Of a DNA stretch of 64,000 bases, positions 9,467 through 18,374 are shown one piece after another. The translations under genes and the position numbers were made by a program. Every line of letters begins with the position of its first letter. Within the stretch, counting starts at the first letter, position 1. The notes beneath the pieces are model-generated. The model worked only from the letters and a program-made list of their open reading frames with translations. It did not search any database and had not been told where the DNA came from. This DNA comes from Hyphomonas sp. Mor2 (GTDB lineage: Bacteria > Pseudomonadota > Alphaproteobacteria > Caulobacterales > Hyphomonadaceae), in assembly GCF_001854405.1 (NCBI RefSeq), contig NZ_CP017718.1:3348001-3412000 (forward strand). Reading direction: 5' to 3'.

Positions 9467-9775
9467 TTATGACTTATCGGGCCGCCGCGCCTTAAAGGCC
9501 GCCATCTGCTCTGGGGTCGCCTCTGTTTGATGATTGGCCTTCCACTCGGAGTAGGGCATGCCGTAAACACGTTCGCGCGCTGCATCTTTTGACATTTCGA
9601 TGCCGTCTGCTTCGGCTGCCTCGCGATACCAGTCGCCGAGACAGTTACGGCAGAAATCGGCCAGGATCATCAGCTCGATATTCTGGACATCCTTGCGATT
9701 ATCGAGATGCGAGAGCAAACGCCGAAAGGCGGCAGCGTCGAGCTTATCCTGTTGTTCCTGCGTCAGATCTGTCAT
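9467..9775 (-). CDS. DUF1244 family protein
   Basis: A 102-residue soluble protein of the DUF1244 family, common in Alpha- and Gammaproteobacteria and without an assigned role. The conserved centre FCRNCLGDWYREAAE (about 46-60) carries the two invariant cysteines, and the YGMPYSEWK segment follows. Length and order match the family. It starts 2 bp after the PCu(A)C gene stop and is the last gene of the leftward trpS-side run. Confidence 0.88.
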   Translation of the reverse strand: MTDLTQEQQDKLDAAAFRRLLSHLDNRKDVQNIELMILADFCRNCLGDWYREAAEADGIEMSKDAARERVYGMPYSEWKANHQTEATPEQMAAFKARRPDKS

Positions 9776-9777
9776 GC

Positions 9778-10239
9778 CTATTCTCCTACCGCTCGGACAT
9801 CCGCCTCGACGACCAGTGTCATGGGTTCACCATCCGCATCAAGCGTCAGGGTGATGTCAATCGTCTCGCCCGAGACCACATCCTCGCCAACCTCAAACAT
9901 CATGAAATGATTGCCGCCGCGCTTCAGCTCCAGCGACTCGCCATCGGCGATGTCGAAGGACTCCACTTGCCGCATCTGCATCCGTCCATCCGTCATGGCC
10001 ATGGTGTGCAGCTCGATCGTGCCAATGCTCGGAGAGCTGGCGCCCGTCAGCGTAACATTGCCGCCTTCGACGCTGAGATTGAGGCCACCCATGGTCATGT
10101 CACGCGCCCCGATTGGTTCCATCACAAACGCATCTGTATAGGACAGAACCGGACCACTCTCGCTCGCCGACGGCGCATCTGAAGGTGCGCACGCAACGGC
10201 CAGCGCGATCAAGGCGGCGGAAGCAAAGAAACGGGTCAT
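9778..10239 (-). CDS. PCu(A)C-type copper chaperone lipoprotein
   Basis: Periplasmic copper(I)-binding protein of the PCu(A)C family, which supplies copper to the CuA site of cytochrome oxidase together with Sco proteins. The 153 residues begin with a lipoprotein-type signal (LIALAVAC, lipid-modified Cys17). The copper motif is present as ELHTMAMTDGRMQMR and, about 20 residues later, GGNHFMMFEV, which fits the H(M)x10Mx21HxM pattern. No sco gene is adjacent. Its start codon abuts a 9-bp hairpin whose loop contains the probable ribosome-binding site. Confidence 0.9.
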   Translation of the reverse strand: MTRFFASAALIALAVACAPSDAPSASESGPVLSYTDAFVMEPIGARDMTMGGLNLSVEGGNVTLTGASSPSIGTIELHTMAMTDGRMQMRQVESFDIADGESLELKRGGNHFMMFEVGEDVVSGETIDITLTLDADGEPMTLVVEADVRAVGE

Positions 10240-10269
10240 GAGAGGAAATCCTTGATTGGTTTTCCTCTC
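10240..10269 (-). promoter_or_regulatory. Leader hairpin at the start codon of the PCu(A)C gene
   Basis: Read leftward, GAGAGGAAA, a 12-base loop containing AAGGA, then TTTCCTCTC directly followed by ATG. Nine paired bases are perfect. The probable Shine-Dalgarno AAGGA lies in the loop, so folding would affect ribosome access. There is no T-run after the stem on this strand, so it is not a simple terminator. Confidence 0.5.
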
Positions 10270-10281
10270 TTTAGCGCAAGC

Positions 10282-11316
10282 CTAGACCTGCCAGAAGCCC
10301 ACAACGCGCCGCACCTCTTCGATAATCGGCTCCGCCACGGCATTGGCTTTCTCGGCGCCCTTGGCCAGGGCGGCGTCGATTTCAGTTGGATCATCAAGCA
10401 ACTCACGCATTTTCTGCGTGATCGGCGAGAGGTGATCGACGGCGAGATCGGCAAGCGCTGGCTTGAATGTGCCAAAGCCCTTGCCACCATATTCGGCCAA
10501 CACGTCTTCATCGCTTTGTCCGGCCAGCGCGGCATAGATGCCGACCAGGTTGGCCACTTCAGGACGGTCCTCGAGACCCTCTACAGTTTCGGGCATATCG
10601 CCGAGCGTATCCGTTTTCGATTTCTTGATCTTGCGCGCAATTGTGTCGGCATCATCGATCAGATTGATCCGCGAATTTTCCGCCGGATCCGACTTGGACA
10701 TTTTCTTGGTCCCGTCCTTCAGGCTCATGATCCGCGCGCCCGGGCCTTCAATCAGACCTTCCGGCAACGGGAAGAAACCGGGTACTTCGAATTGCTGATT
10801 GAAGCGCGCCGCGATGTTTCGCGACAATTCGAGATGTTGTTTCTGATCTTCGCCGACCGGCACATGCGTGGCCTTGTAAGCGAGAATGTCTGCGGCTTGC
10901 AGCACCGGATAATCGAACAGGCCCACACTGGCGCGTTCGGAATCCTTTCCCGACTTGTCCTTGAATTGGGTCATTTTCTCGAGCCAGCCCATGCGGGCAA
11001 CGCAGTTGAAGATCCAGGTCAGCTCGGTATGCGCGCGAACCGAGGATTGGACGAAAATGGTCGACGCCTCCGGATCGAGGCCGGTGGCCATCATTGCGGC
11101 CGCGATCTGGCGGGTCTGATCTTGCAGTGCCCCGCGTTCCACCGGCATGGTGATCGCGTGCAGGTCGACAACGCAATAAATGCCTTCCCAACCCGCATTC
11201 TGAAGATCAGTAAATTTCTTCAGGGCGCCGAGATAATTTCCCAGATGGAGATTTCCCGTCGGTTGAATGCCCGAAAAGACACGGTCCGGGCCAGTATAGG
11301 TCGCTTGCTCAGTCAT
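10282..11316 (-). CDS. trpS: Tryptophanyl-tRNA synthetase
   Basis: Class I aminoacyl-tRNA synthetase charging tRNA-Trp. The 344 residues are full length. The ATP-binding HIGH-type motif is HLGN at 24-27, within [16 protein letters not shown], and the KMSKS motif appears intact as [11 protein letters not shown] at about 205. It lies downstream of murJ on the same strand with a 44-bp gap. Confidence 0.98.
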   Translation of the reverse strand: MTEQATYTGPDRVFSGIQPTGNLHLGNYLGALKKFTDLQNAGWEGIYCVVDLHAITMPVERGALQDQTRQIAAAMMATGLDPEASTIFVQSSVRAHTELTWIFNCVARMGWLEKMTQFKDKSGKDSERASVGLFDYPVLQAADILAYKATHVPVGEDQKQHLELSRNIAARFNQQFEVPGFFPLPEGLIEGPGARIMSLKDGTKKMSKSDPAENSRINLIDDADTIARKIKKSKTDTLGDMPETVEGLEDRPEVANLVGIYAALAGQSDEDVLAEYGGKGFGTFKPALADLAVDHLSPITQKMRELLDDPTEIDAALAKGAEKANAVAEPIIEEVRRVVGFWQV

Positions 11317-11360
11317 GGCAGCGGGGTTTAGCGGATTTTGCTTGTCTGGCTAGAGGGAAA

Positions 11361-12923
11361 TCACGCGCCACGGCCGCGGTGCACTCCCTTCAGATCGCTC
11401 AGCCGCACGGCACCGAACAGAATGGCGGCCACACCGTACACGGCAGCACCGATCACAATGAAGGCAAGGACTTCGACAAATTTTCCATAATCGAGCCAGG
11501 ACTGAATGATTTGAGGATGGGCGAGCAGGTAGAGCAGTGCGCCGCCCATGGCCAAGCTGGCCAGTGTCACAGACAGGATGCGGAGCAAGAGACGCCGGCC
11601 GGGGCGGTACCAGCCGCGCGCCTGCAACCCGATGAATAGCATCGCCGCGTTGAGCCAGGCGGCAACGCTGGTCGCGATGGCGAGGCCTGGAAATCCGTCC
11701 AAATCCATGGACTTGAACCAGAAAAACAAGCTCGCGCCGAGCGCGGTGTTGATGGCCACGGCGATCAACGCAAACCGCATCGGCGTCTTGGTGTCTTCGC
11801 GCGCAAAGAAGCCCGGTGCGAGCACCTTGATCAGGACAAAGGCCGGGACGCCCCAGCCATAGTGGACCAGGGCTAGACCAGACTGGCTGGCATCTTCCAG
11901 CGTGAAGGCCCCGCGGGCATACAGCCCCTCGATCAGATAGGCTGGCGCGACCATGAGGGCGATGGCAGCAGGGACAGTAAGCGCCATGGCAAGGCCGATG
12001 CCGTCATCCATCAGCCCATACGTGCCCTTGGTGTCGTCACTGCGGGCGGCGCGCGCCAGACGCGGCAAGATCGCGACCCCAACTGCGACGCCAACAATAC
12101 CGAGCGGTAACTGATACAGCCGGTCGGCGTAGAACAACCAGGACTTTGCGCCTTCCTCGAAACTCGCCAGGGCCTGACTGACCAGGATATTGATCTGCAC
12201 GCCGCTCGCCGCGATCGTGCCGGGAATGGCAAGCGCGATCACTTTCTTGACGGCCGGTGTGAGCTTTGGCCAGCCCAGCGACAGCGAGACCTTCTGCCGG
12301 CTGACACCCCACCAGAGTAAGGCAGCTTGCGCGATACCGGCAACTGATACGGCGATCGCGGCAAGAAAGGCCGTGTTACGATTATCATTCCCAAGGAGCG
12401 CCGCTGCGATCAGAAAGATGTTGAGCAGGGTCGGCGCACCGGCTGAAAGAATGAAGCGGCCTGATGAATTGAGCACGCCAGAGAGCAGGGCGGCCAGTGC
12501 CATGCAGGCGAGATACGGCATGGTGATCTGAGTCAGCAGGATGGCGAGCTGGAAGCTCTCGCTCGTCTCTTCATAACCGCCATGGATCACTTTCATGATC
12601 CAGGGCATGGCCAGCTGGGCGACGATGACGAGCGCTGCCGTCGCCGCGAACAGGCCGCGCATGGTCTGGCGAGCCACATCAGCCGCGGCTTCTGGTCCTT
12701 CGGATTCCAGGGTACGGGCATAGGCGGGCACAAAAGCTTGCGCGAAGGCGCCTTCTGCAAAGATGCGCCGAAACAGGTTCGGGAACATCAGGGCGGTGAC
12801 GAATGCATCTCCGATCGGACCAGCGCCAACTTTTGCAGCGATCAGAATGTCCCGGATGAACCCCAATATCCGGCTGCTCATGGTCAGGGATGATTGGGTG
12901 AGGGTATTACGCAGCAGGCTCAT
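11361..12923 (-). CDS. murJ: Lipid II flippase MurJ (MviN)
   Basis: Polytopic MOP-superfamily protein that moves lipid II across the inner membrane for peptidoglycan synthesis. The 520 residues have the usual N-terminus (SLLRNTLTQSSLTMSSRILGFIRDILIAAKVGAG), the PNLFRRIFAEGAFAQAF segment with its conserved charged residues, and about 14 hydrophobic helices. It starts 27 bp after glnD and precedes trpS, an arrangement (glnD-murJ-trpS) seen in many Alphaproteobacteria. Confidence 0.97.
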   Translation of the reverse strand: MSLLRNTLTQSSLTMSSRILGFIRDILIAAKVGAGPIGDAFVTALMFPNLFRRIFAEGAFAQAFVPAYARTLESEGPEAAADVARQTMRGLFAATAALVIVAQLAMPWIMKVIHGGYEETSESFQLAILLTQITMPYLACMALAALLSGVLNSSGRFILSAGAPTLLNIFLIAAALLGNDNRNTAFLAAIAVSVAGIAQAALLWWGVSRQKVSLSLGWPKLTPAVKKVIALAIPGTIAASGVQINILVSQALASFEEGAKSWLFYADRLYQLPLGIVGVAVGVAILPRLARAARSDDTKGTYGLMDDGIGLAMALTVPAAIALMVAPAYLIEGLYARGAFTLEDASQSGLALVHYGWGVPAFVLIKVLAPGFFAREDTKTPMRFALIAVAINTALGASLFFWFKSMDLDGFPGLAIATSVAAWLNAAMLFIGLQARGWYRPGRRLLLRILSVTLASLAMGGALLYLLAHPQIIQSWLDYGKFVEVLAFIVIGAAVYGVAAILFGAVRLSDLKGVHRGRGA

Positions 12924-12950
12924 TCAGGTCTTTCGCGGCGGCTCTCGGCT

Positions 12951-15776
12951 CTAAAAACTGTCTGCGGCGCTGGCACGTTTGAGTTTGCGCGCGGGCGTGC
13001 TCGGGCCTTCCGGTTCTTCGCGCCCGAGCGCGGCGAGGAGTTGGTCGCGCAGTGTTGATTTCATGGCGTCATCGAACCCGTTCGGCAGTTTGACATAGAA
13101 GGCATCGAACACGCGTTCGCCATAAGAGCCAACATGGGCTGACACAATTGAGATACCGGCGTCGGCGAGGACGCTGCTGACATCGCTAAGCAGGCCGGGG
13201 CGATCGCGCCCTGAAACGTCAATAACGGTCGAGGCCTGGGACGCATCTTCAGAGATTGTGACGCGAGGCTGGACGATAAAGGCAGCCTTGCGGGGGTTCT
13301 GTCGCAAGCTGACTTCCGGCAGCTCATCATTTGTATTAATCGCAGACAGTACCATCTTGCGCAGCCGATCCAGGCGCCCGCGATCGCCCTTGGCGAAAGG
13401 TTCACCATCGCCATCTTCGAGGATGAATACGTCAATGATTCGTCCGGATGGTCCGGTATAGACCTGCGCTGAGACCGTGTGTGCGCCGAGCGCGCCGATG
13501 GCCTGTGTCAGCCGGGCGAAAAGGCCGACCCGATCCGGCGCTGAGACGAACAGAACGGTGCGCTCGTCGCCCCGGGAATTCGCTGTCACGATCACATCAT
13601 CGTCGCTGTTCAGGCGTTCGGCATGGAGGATCAGGATTTCGGCGTCAAATCCGGTCCAGTATGCTTCGTCCATTTCCAGCATGACCTTGGGGATCGTACC
13701 CACGCGGTCCTGGACAATCTCGCGGTTGGCCTCCGCTCTCGCCTGCAATTCTGCTGTGACACTGGATTCATCTGTCCGGCCGCCGCGAAGTGCGGCTTCC
13801 GTATTATAATACAAGTCGCCGAGAAGCTGACCTTTCCAGGCATTCCAAACATTCGGGCCGACAGCCCGAATATCTGCGACGGTCAGGATGTAGAGTAGGC
13901 GTAGATGCTCCAGGTCCATGACCTTTTCGGCGAAGGTCACGATGGTGCGGGGATCCGAAATATCGCGCTTCTGAGCGGTTTCGCTCATCTCCAGATGATT
14001 CCCGACCAGCCAGGCAACCAGATCCGTTTCGGCAGCATCCAGGCCAAGGCGTTTGCAGGCCCGGCGAGCGGTTTTCATGCCCTCGATCTGCTGATCACCA
14101 AGACCCTTTCCGGTATCGTGCAGCAACATGGCGAGATACAGCGCTCGGCGGTTTTCAATCTTGCCATAGAGCTGCTTGGCGAGGCCGAACCCGTCTTCGC
14201 CCTCATCCATCTGGGCGATGTGATCCAGCGCGCGAATTGTATGCTCATCCACGGTGTAATGGTGATACATATTGAACTGGGTCTGCGCGACAATGCCACC
14301 AAACTCCGGCGAGAAGCGGCCCAGCACACCCGCCTCGTTCAAGCGATTCAGCGTCAGACCGAGGTTTTCACTCTCCAGCAAGATTTCGAGAAATGTCTCG
14401 ATCATCTCCGGATCCGTGCGGTTGCGAGCATGGATCAGCTTGTTGTTCCGCGTCGCCAGGGTCAGCGCATCCGGATGGACATCGACGCCCATCCGATCCG
14501 CGATCTGGAACAGTGTGAGGAAGGATTTCGGGTCTGCCAGTGCCGCGTCCTTGTCGGCAAAGTCGACCCGGTTGCCGGTCAGTTTGAAGTTCGGATGGTC
14601 GAGGTTTTTCGATTGACTGCCGCCTGGCAGGAATCGGCGCCAACCCTCCGGTTTGGCTTTCTGCTGCGCCTCCAGCTTTGCGGCGAGAATGCGGGTCAAT
14701 CCACCGACATCCTTCGCGGCCAGGAAATAGCGCTTCATGAAGCGCTCGACACCGAGCTGTTCACCGCGATCCTGATAGCCCATGCGGGCGGCGATTTCGG
14801 GCTGAAGGTCAAAACTGAGCCGCTCTTCCGGTCGGCCCGTAATGTAGTGCAGGTGGCAGCGAACCGTCCAAAGGAACCGCGCAGCGCGCAGGAAAACATG
14901 GTATTCGTGCGCCGTGAACACGTTGGACTTCATCACGTCTTCCAGAGTCTCTGTGTCGTCCGGGTGCATGTGCTTAACGATCCAGTAGAGCGTCTGAAGG
15001 TCACGAAGGCCGCCTTTGCTTTCCTTCACATTTGGCTCGACCAGATAGCGGGCATTGCCTTGCCGCGCATGCCGATTGTCGCGTTCTTCGAGCTTGTCCG
15101 CGATGAATTGCGCGTCCTGGCCATCAACCGCCTGTTTGTTGAACAGATCGCGGGTCTCTCCTGCGAGCGCCTGGTCACCAAACAAGAAGCGCGCATCGAG
15201 CAGGCTGGTCTTGATAGTCACGTCTTCTTTCGACAGGCGTACACATTCCTGTGGGGTGCGGAAGGCGTGCCCGACCTTCAAGCCCATGTCCCATAAGGCA
15301 TAGAGCATGTATTCAATCACACTCTCGGCATGCGCGCTGGCCTTGTAGGGGCGGATGAATAGTAGATCGATGTCGGAGGAGGGCGCCAGCACCGAGCGTC
15401 CGTATCCACCTGTCGCAAACACGGCGAGACGCTCGCCTTCGGTCGGGTTACGCGCTCGAAACACGTGTGTCGTGGTAAAGTCGTATAGTGCATGCAGGAC
15501 TTCATCCTGCACCGCTGCCAGCAAACGCGCCGTATCCAGCCCATCGGCGCCTTGCTGCAATCTTTCCTGCGCGATCAGACGACCGCGGAATAGAGCGCCA
15601 TGCAGAATGTCCAGCGCTTCCTTTCTGGCTGCCTTGTCGTCACCTTCATGGCTCAGAGCCGCGGCGCTCAGCTTCACCCGCAGGGCGACGCCATCAATGA
15701 TGGAACTGAGCCGCCACTTGCCGGGCGCGCGCCGCACCGGCATTCTCTTTTCAACGAGTTCGACTTCGTTCGACAT
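12951..15776 (-). CDS. glnD: PII uridylyltransferase / uridylyl-removing enzyme
   Basis: Bifunctional nitrogen sensor that uridylylates PII proteins when glutamine is low and deuridylylates them when it is high. The 941 residues show the four expected parts: nucleotidyltransferase domain with GGYGR and DIDLL at about 125-140, a central PII-UTase helical region, an HD domain (AMLLHDTGKG at about 550 and a conserved GNHLEMS), and two C-terminal ACT domains (VLFVSAPDRVGLFARL and VIDVSGRDRPGLLSDV) that bind glutamine. It is upstream of murJ and 50 bp downstream of hisN. Confidence 0.97.
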   Translation of the reverse strand: MSNEVELVEKRMPVRRAPGKWRLSSIIDGVALRVKLSAAALSHEGDDKAARKEALDILHGALFRGRLIAQERLQQGADGLDTARLLAAVQDEVLHALYDFTTTHVFRARNPTEGERLAVFATGGYGRSVLAPSSDIDLLFIRPYKASAHAESVIEYMLYALWDMGLKVGHAFRTPQECVRLSKEDVTIKTSLLDARFLFGDQALAGETRDLFNKQAVDGQDAQFIADKLEERDNRHARQGNARYLVEPNVKESKGGLRDLQTLYWIVKHMHPDDTETLEDVMKSNVFTAHEYHVFLRAARFLWTVRCHLHYITGRPEERLSFDLQPEIAARMGYQDRGEQLGVERFMKRYFLAAKDVGGLTRILAAKLEAQQKAKPEGWRRFLPGGSQSKNLDHPNFKLTGNRVDFADKDAALADPKSFLTLFQIADRMGVDVHPDALTLATRNNKLIHARNRTDPEMIETFLEILLESENLGLTLNRLNEAGVLGRFSPEFGGIVAQTQFNMYHHYTVDEHTIRALDHIAQMDEGEDGFGLAKQLYGKIENRRALYLAMLLHDTGKGLGDQQIEGMKTARRACKRLGLDAAETDLVAWLVGNHLEMSETAQKRDISDPRTIVTFAEKVMDLEHLRLLYILTVADIRAVGPNVWNAWKGQLLGDLYYNTEAALRGGRTDESSVTAELQARAEANREIVQDRVGTIPKVMLEMDEAYWTGFDAEILILHAERLNSDDDVIVTANSRGDERTVLFVSAPDRVGLFARLTQAIGALGAHTVSAQVYTGPSGRIIDVFILEDGDGEPFAKGDRGRLDRLRKMVLSAINTNDELPEVSLRQNPRKAAFIVQPRVTISEDASQASTVIDVSGRDRPGLLSDVSSVLADAGISIVSAHVGSYGERVFDAFYVKLPNGFDDAMKSTLRDQLLAALGREEPEGPSTPARKLKRASAADSF

Positions 15777-15825
15777 GTTTGATGGTCTAGCGCAGTTTGC
15801 TTTGGTCTGGCTAGCGGCCGCTGCT

Positions 15826-16629
15826 TCACTCTGCGGATCGGCGCAAAGAGATCAGAGCCTGATCAAGAATGCCCTGACTCGCAGCACAGACCAGCTGGCC
15901 GCCCGGCTTTGCCGGTGCGCCGCGCCAGTCGCACGCGAGGCCGCCCGCACCGCGGACAACGGGGATAAGTGCGGCTGCGTCATATGGCGCGAGACCGGAT
16001 TCGGCGACCAGATCGATGGTTCCAGCGGCAAGGCGAGCATAGGCATAGGCATCAAGCCCGTAGCGAATGATCTTCGCAGTGTGGCGCAGATGGGTCCAGG
16101 CGCCTTGCTCGGGCGGCGTCATGATGAACGGATCAGTGGTGGAAATGACGGCGTCGCGCAGATCATTGCAAGGGGAGACTGAAATCGCGGTCTCTGAAGC
16201 AGAGCCGACGAGCCGACTGCCCTCTGGCGCGCCAATGTAACGCTCATCAAGATTGGGTTGATCGATCAGACCGACGATCGCGTCGCCTGCCTCATCCACG
16301 AGCCCGATCAGGGTGGTCCAGCTCGGCAATCCAGCGACGAAGGCGCGGGTGCCATCTATCGGGTCGAGGATCCAGGTCCATCCGGAAGAGCCGCTTTTGC
16401 GCCCATATTCCTCGCCAAAAATAGCATCTTGTGGGCGCAGCTCCTCCAGAACTGCGCGCATGGCGCGTTCCCCCGCCTGATCGGCCTCGGTCACTGGATC
16501 GAAAGTCGCGCCTTCATCCTTGTTTTCGACATGCGTGAGGGCGCGATAATGAGGCAGGATGGCCGACCTGGCTGCATCAGCCATGGCCTGGGCGACTCTG
16601 ACGGCCTCAAATTCAGGGGATTGGGTCAT
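15826..16629 (-). CDS. hisN: Inositol-monophosphatase-fold phosphatase, probable histidinol-phosphatase HisN
   Basis: Lithium-sensitive Mg-dependent phosphomonoesterase of 267 residues. Metal-binding motifs are GEEYG (about 93-97), ILDPIDGTRAF (about 107-117) and the C-terminal LAPYDAAALIPVVRGAGG with the conserved Asp. The alphaproteobacterial HisN branch (histidinol-phosphate phosphatase) has this spacing and the WILDPIDGTRAFVAGLP form, rather than the SuhB form. No other his gene is adjacent, so the substrate assignment rests on sequence only; an inositol-phosphatase or CysQ-like role is possible. Confidence 0.8.
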   Translation of the reverse strand: MTQSPEFEAVRVAQAMADAARSAILPHYRALTHVENKDEGATFDPVTEADQAGERAMRAVLEELRPQDAIFGEEYGRKSGSSGWTWILDPIDGTRAFVAGLPSWTTLIGLVDEAGDAIVGLIDQPNLDERYIGAPEGSRLVGSASETAISVSPCNDLRDAVISTTDPFIMTPPEQGAWTHLRHTAKIIRYGLDAYAYARLAAGTIDLVAESGLAPYDAAALIPVVRGAGGLACDWRGAPAKPGGQLVCAASQGILDQALISLRRSAE

Positions 16630-16661
16630 ATGCCGCGCTTAGCGGCTGAAACGCTTTGTGG

Positions 16662-17060
16662 TCAAGCAGCGCCAGACTCGGACGCCTCTGTTTCCAGAGC
16701 TTTTGCCAGTTCCAGCAGACGTCGGCGCGGACGCTCGCCAAGGCGATAATAGGCGCGAACCAGTTCGAGTGTTTCTTTCTGGCTGAGGATGTCGGCATCC
16801 ATACGCTCGGCATCATTGGCGGCCATGCCCTGCATGTCCTCAGATTCGAGCCCATCAAAGAAATATTGAACAGATACGTTCAACGCGCGGGAGAGATCGT
16901 AAAGGCGAGACGAGGTGACGCGATTGGCGCCGCACTCATATTTCTGGATTTGCTGGAAGCGCACTCCAACCATGCCGGCGAGATCTTGTTGCGTCATGCC
17001 GAGCAAGCGTCTGCGTCGCCGCAGACGTTTGCCAACATGAAGATCCGTTCTATCGGTCAT
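16662..17060 (-). CDS. XRE-family transcriptional regulator
   Basis: A 132-residue DNA-binding protein with one helix-turn-helix of the Cro/CI type at about residues 8-62 (KRLRRRRRLLGMTQQDLAG, then VRFQQIQKYECGANRVTSSRL), followed by an acidic helical tail. This form is widespread in Alphaproteobacteria. The start MTDRTD is preferred over an upstream in-frame Met because GGAGGGAAGGA lies directly before it. It is the first gene of the leftward run to hisN. A separate rightward transcription unit with a palindromic operator starts about 200 bp away, which makes this regulator a candidate for controlling it. Confidence 0.88.
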   Translation of the reverse strand: MTDRTDLHVGKRLRRRRRLLGMTQQDLAGMVGVRFQQIQKYECGANRVTSSRLYDLSRALNVSVQYFFDGLESEDMQGMAANDAERMDADILSQKETLELVRAYYRLGERPRRRLLELAKALETEASESGAA

Positions 17061-17252
17061 TCCTTCCCTCCGGACACGCTCGAAACACCCTCTTAGAGTC
17101 CCGATTTGAATACTGACGGGAATATCAGCAATTCGCATGCCGAAACCGTATTTCGAGTGCTTTTATTCGCGAGAACTGCTGCAAAAACAGGTCAACGGGC
17201 CCGGTATCCCGCTGCTGCAACGGAGTTATGCGGCGATGCGGCAAAAATCCAG

Positions 17253-17280
17253 TTGTATTTTGTGCGCTGCACAATATTTT
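17253..17280 (+). promoter_or_regulatory. Sigma-70-type promoter with a palindromic operator, driving the candidate sRNA
   Basis: -35 TTGTAT (17253-17258), 16-bp spacer, -10 TATTTT (17275-17280). The spacer holds a perfect palindrome TTGTGC-GCT-GCACAA (17260-17274), well placed for a repressor. The expected start point, about 17287, falls exactly at the first hairpin of the sRNA. Confidence 0.6.
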
Positions 17281-17286
17281 AAGTCT

Positions 17287-17364
17287 CAGCACTGTGGTGC
17301 TAGCGCCTACGGGCGTTTCCTCCCTTACCTGTTTAGCCGCGCACACTCTGCGCGGCTTTTTTTT
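17287..17364 (+). ncRNA. Candidate small regulatory RNA with an anti-Shine-Dalgarno segment
   Basis: A predicted 78-nt transcript in a gap with no convincing protein gene. From 5' to 3' it has hairpin 1, AGCAC-TGTG-GTGCT (17288-17301); hairpin 2, CGCC-TACG-GGCG (17304-17315); a single-stranded stretch beginning TTTCCTCCC (17316-17324), complementary to Shine-Dalgarno sequences; and a strong intrinsic terminator. Promoter, start point and terminator line up. The layout recalls alphaproteobacterial sRNAs with CCUCC-type anti-SD motifs (for example the alpha-r14/suhB and CcsR groups), but family membership cannot be settled by eye. Confidence 0.65.
17335..17364 (+). terminator. Rho-independent terminator of the candidate sRNA
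   Basis: Perfect 9-bp stem AGCCGCGCA-CACTC-TGCGCGGCT followed by eight T. On the other strand the stem is preceded by A and not followed by T, so it acts rightward only and cannot serve the leftward hutG-like gene, whose stop overlaps it. Confidence 0.9.
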
Positions 17365-18244
17365 ACCCGTTTTCGAGGCGCGCCAGGTTGAGGATTTCAG
17401 TGCAAAGCGTTGCAAGCTGATTTTGGAGGGTGTCGAAGCCGCGTGTTTTCTCGATCGTTGTTTCGTTCATGTAGAGCGACCGATTGATCTCAATCTGCAG
17501 CACATGGACGCCGCGGCGTGGGCGACCGTATTTTCGCGTTGTGTATCCTCCCGCATACGGCGCGTTTCGAGCCACTGTGAAGCCGTCACGTCGAAACTGA
17601 CGCTCCACCAGGGAGGTTAGTCTCGCGGAGCAGCTCGATCCGAAGCGGTCGCCGAGGACAATGTCTGGCATGCTGGATCGGCCGGGTTGGCGCGAAGGCA
17701 TCGAATGACAATCGATGATGAAGATGTCCGACCAGGAGGGTTTCAACGCATCGATCTCGGCCTGCAGCGCCTGATGATAGGCGTCGTGCACATTTTGCAA
17801 TCTGCTCTCGCCCTCGAGACGAGAGAGCGGTTGCCCGTAAATGTCACGACCGCTGGCGCCGACGCGGGGCAAGCATCCGAGACCCGCCTTGACGCGAGCC
17901 GACGGCATTCCCGCAGCGCGAGGCAATCCGTCGATAAACATCTCGGCGTCCAATTCACGCGCGTCGCGATTGAGATCCACATAGGTCCGCGCATGCGTCG
18001 CGCAGATCAAAGTCCCGCCAAGATCGACGGCCGAGGCATAGAGGTCATCGACGAACGCATCCTCCGTGCGACGCAGATCCGAAATCGGAACGCTCAATTT
18101 TGCCTGCATGGCCGCCGGATAGTGCGTGCCACTGTGCGGCGAGGCGAAAATGACCGGTGCCGTGAGCGGCGAACCACGTTCGATCTCGAACGCTGGAATC
18201 GTTGTTTCGCCGGATCCGGCCGGAAGATTGAGGCTCGCGCGCAT
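17363..18244 (-). CDS. N-formylglutamate amidohydrolase-like protein
   Basis: A 293-residue zinc hydrolase of the HutG/FGase family, which splits N-formylglutamate or related N-acyl amino acids. Visible family motifs are ASPHSGTHYP (about 34-43), VDLNRDARELDAEMF (about 86-100) and IDCHSMPS (about 172). The start MRASLN was taken because the family homology begins just after it and the longer frame runs into the cpdR promoter region. Pairing with a divergent cpdR is common in Alphaproteobacteria. No other hut genes are present, so a role in histidine breakdown is not supported. Confidence 0.87.
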   Translation of the reverse strand: MRASLNLPAGSGETTIPAFEIERGSPLTAPVIFASPHSGTHYPAAMQAKLSVPISDLRRTEDAFVDDLYASAVDLGGTLICATHARTYVDLNRDARELDAEMFIDGLPRAAGMPSARVKAGLGCLPRVGASGRDIYGQPLSRLEGESRLQNVHDAYHQALQAEIDALKPSWSDIFIIDCHSMPSRQPGRSSMPDIVLGDRFGSSCSARLTSLVERQFRRDGFTVARNAPYAGGYTTRKYGRPRRGVHVLQIEINRSLYMNETTIEKTRGFDTLQNQLATLCTEILNLARLENG

Positions 18245-18374
18245 GAAGTGTAAGGTCTGTGTTCTGCTGGTCAGGTCAAGGATTAAATCAGTGCTGCAAT
18301 TCTCTGACTTGTTCACTGAGGGTTTACGGATTTCGGGCCTATATGGCATCAATATCCATCAGGGACAGGTTTTC

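Noticed and set aside
13905..15296. A 463-codon open frame opposite glnD
   Set aside because: It is an antisense shadow of a certain glnD gene in GC-rich DNA; the translation shows no known fold or signal.
17137..17391. An 84-codon frame covering the candidate sRNA
   Set aside because: It has no ribosome site, runs through the terminator stem and into the hutG-like gene, and has an unlikely composition.
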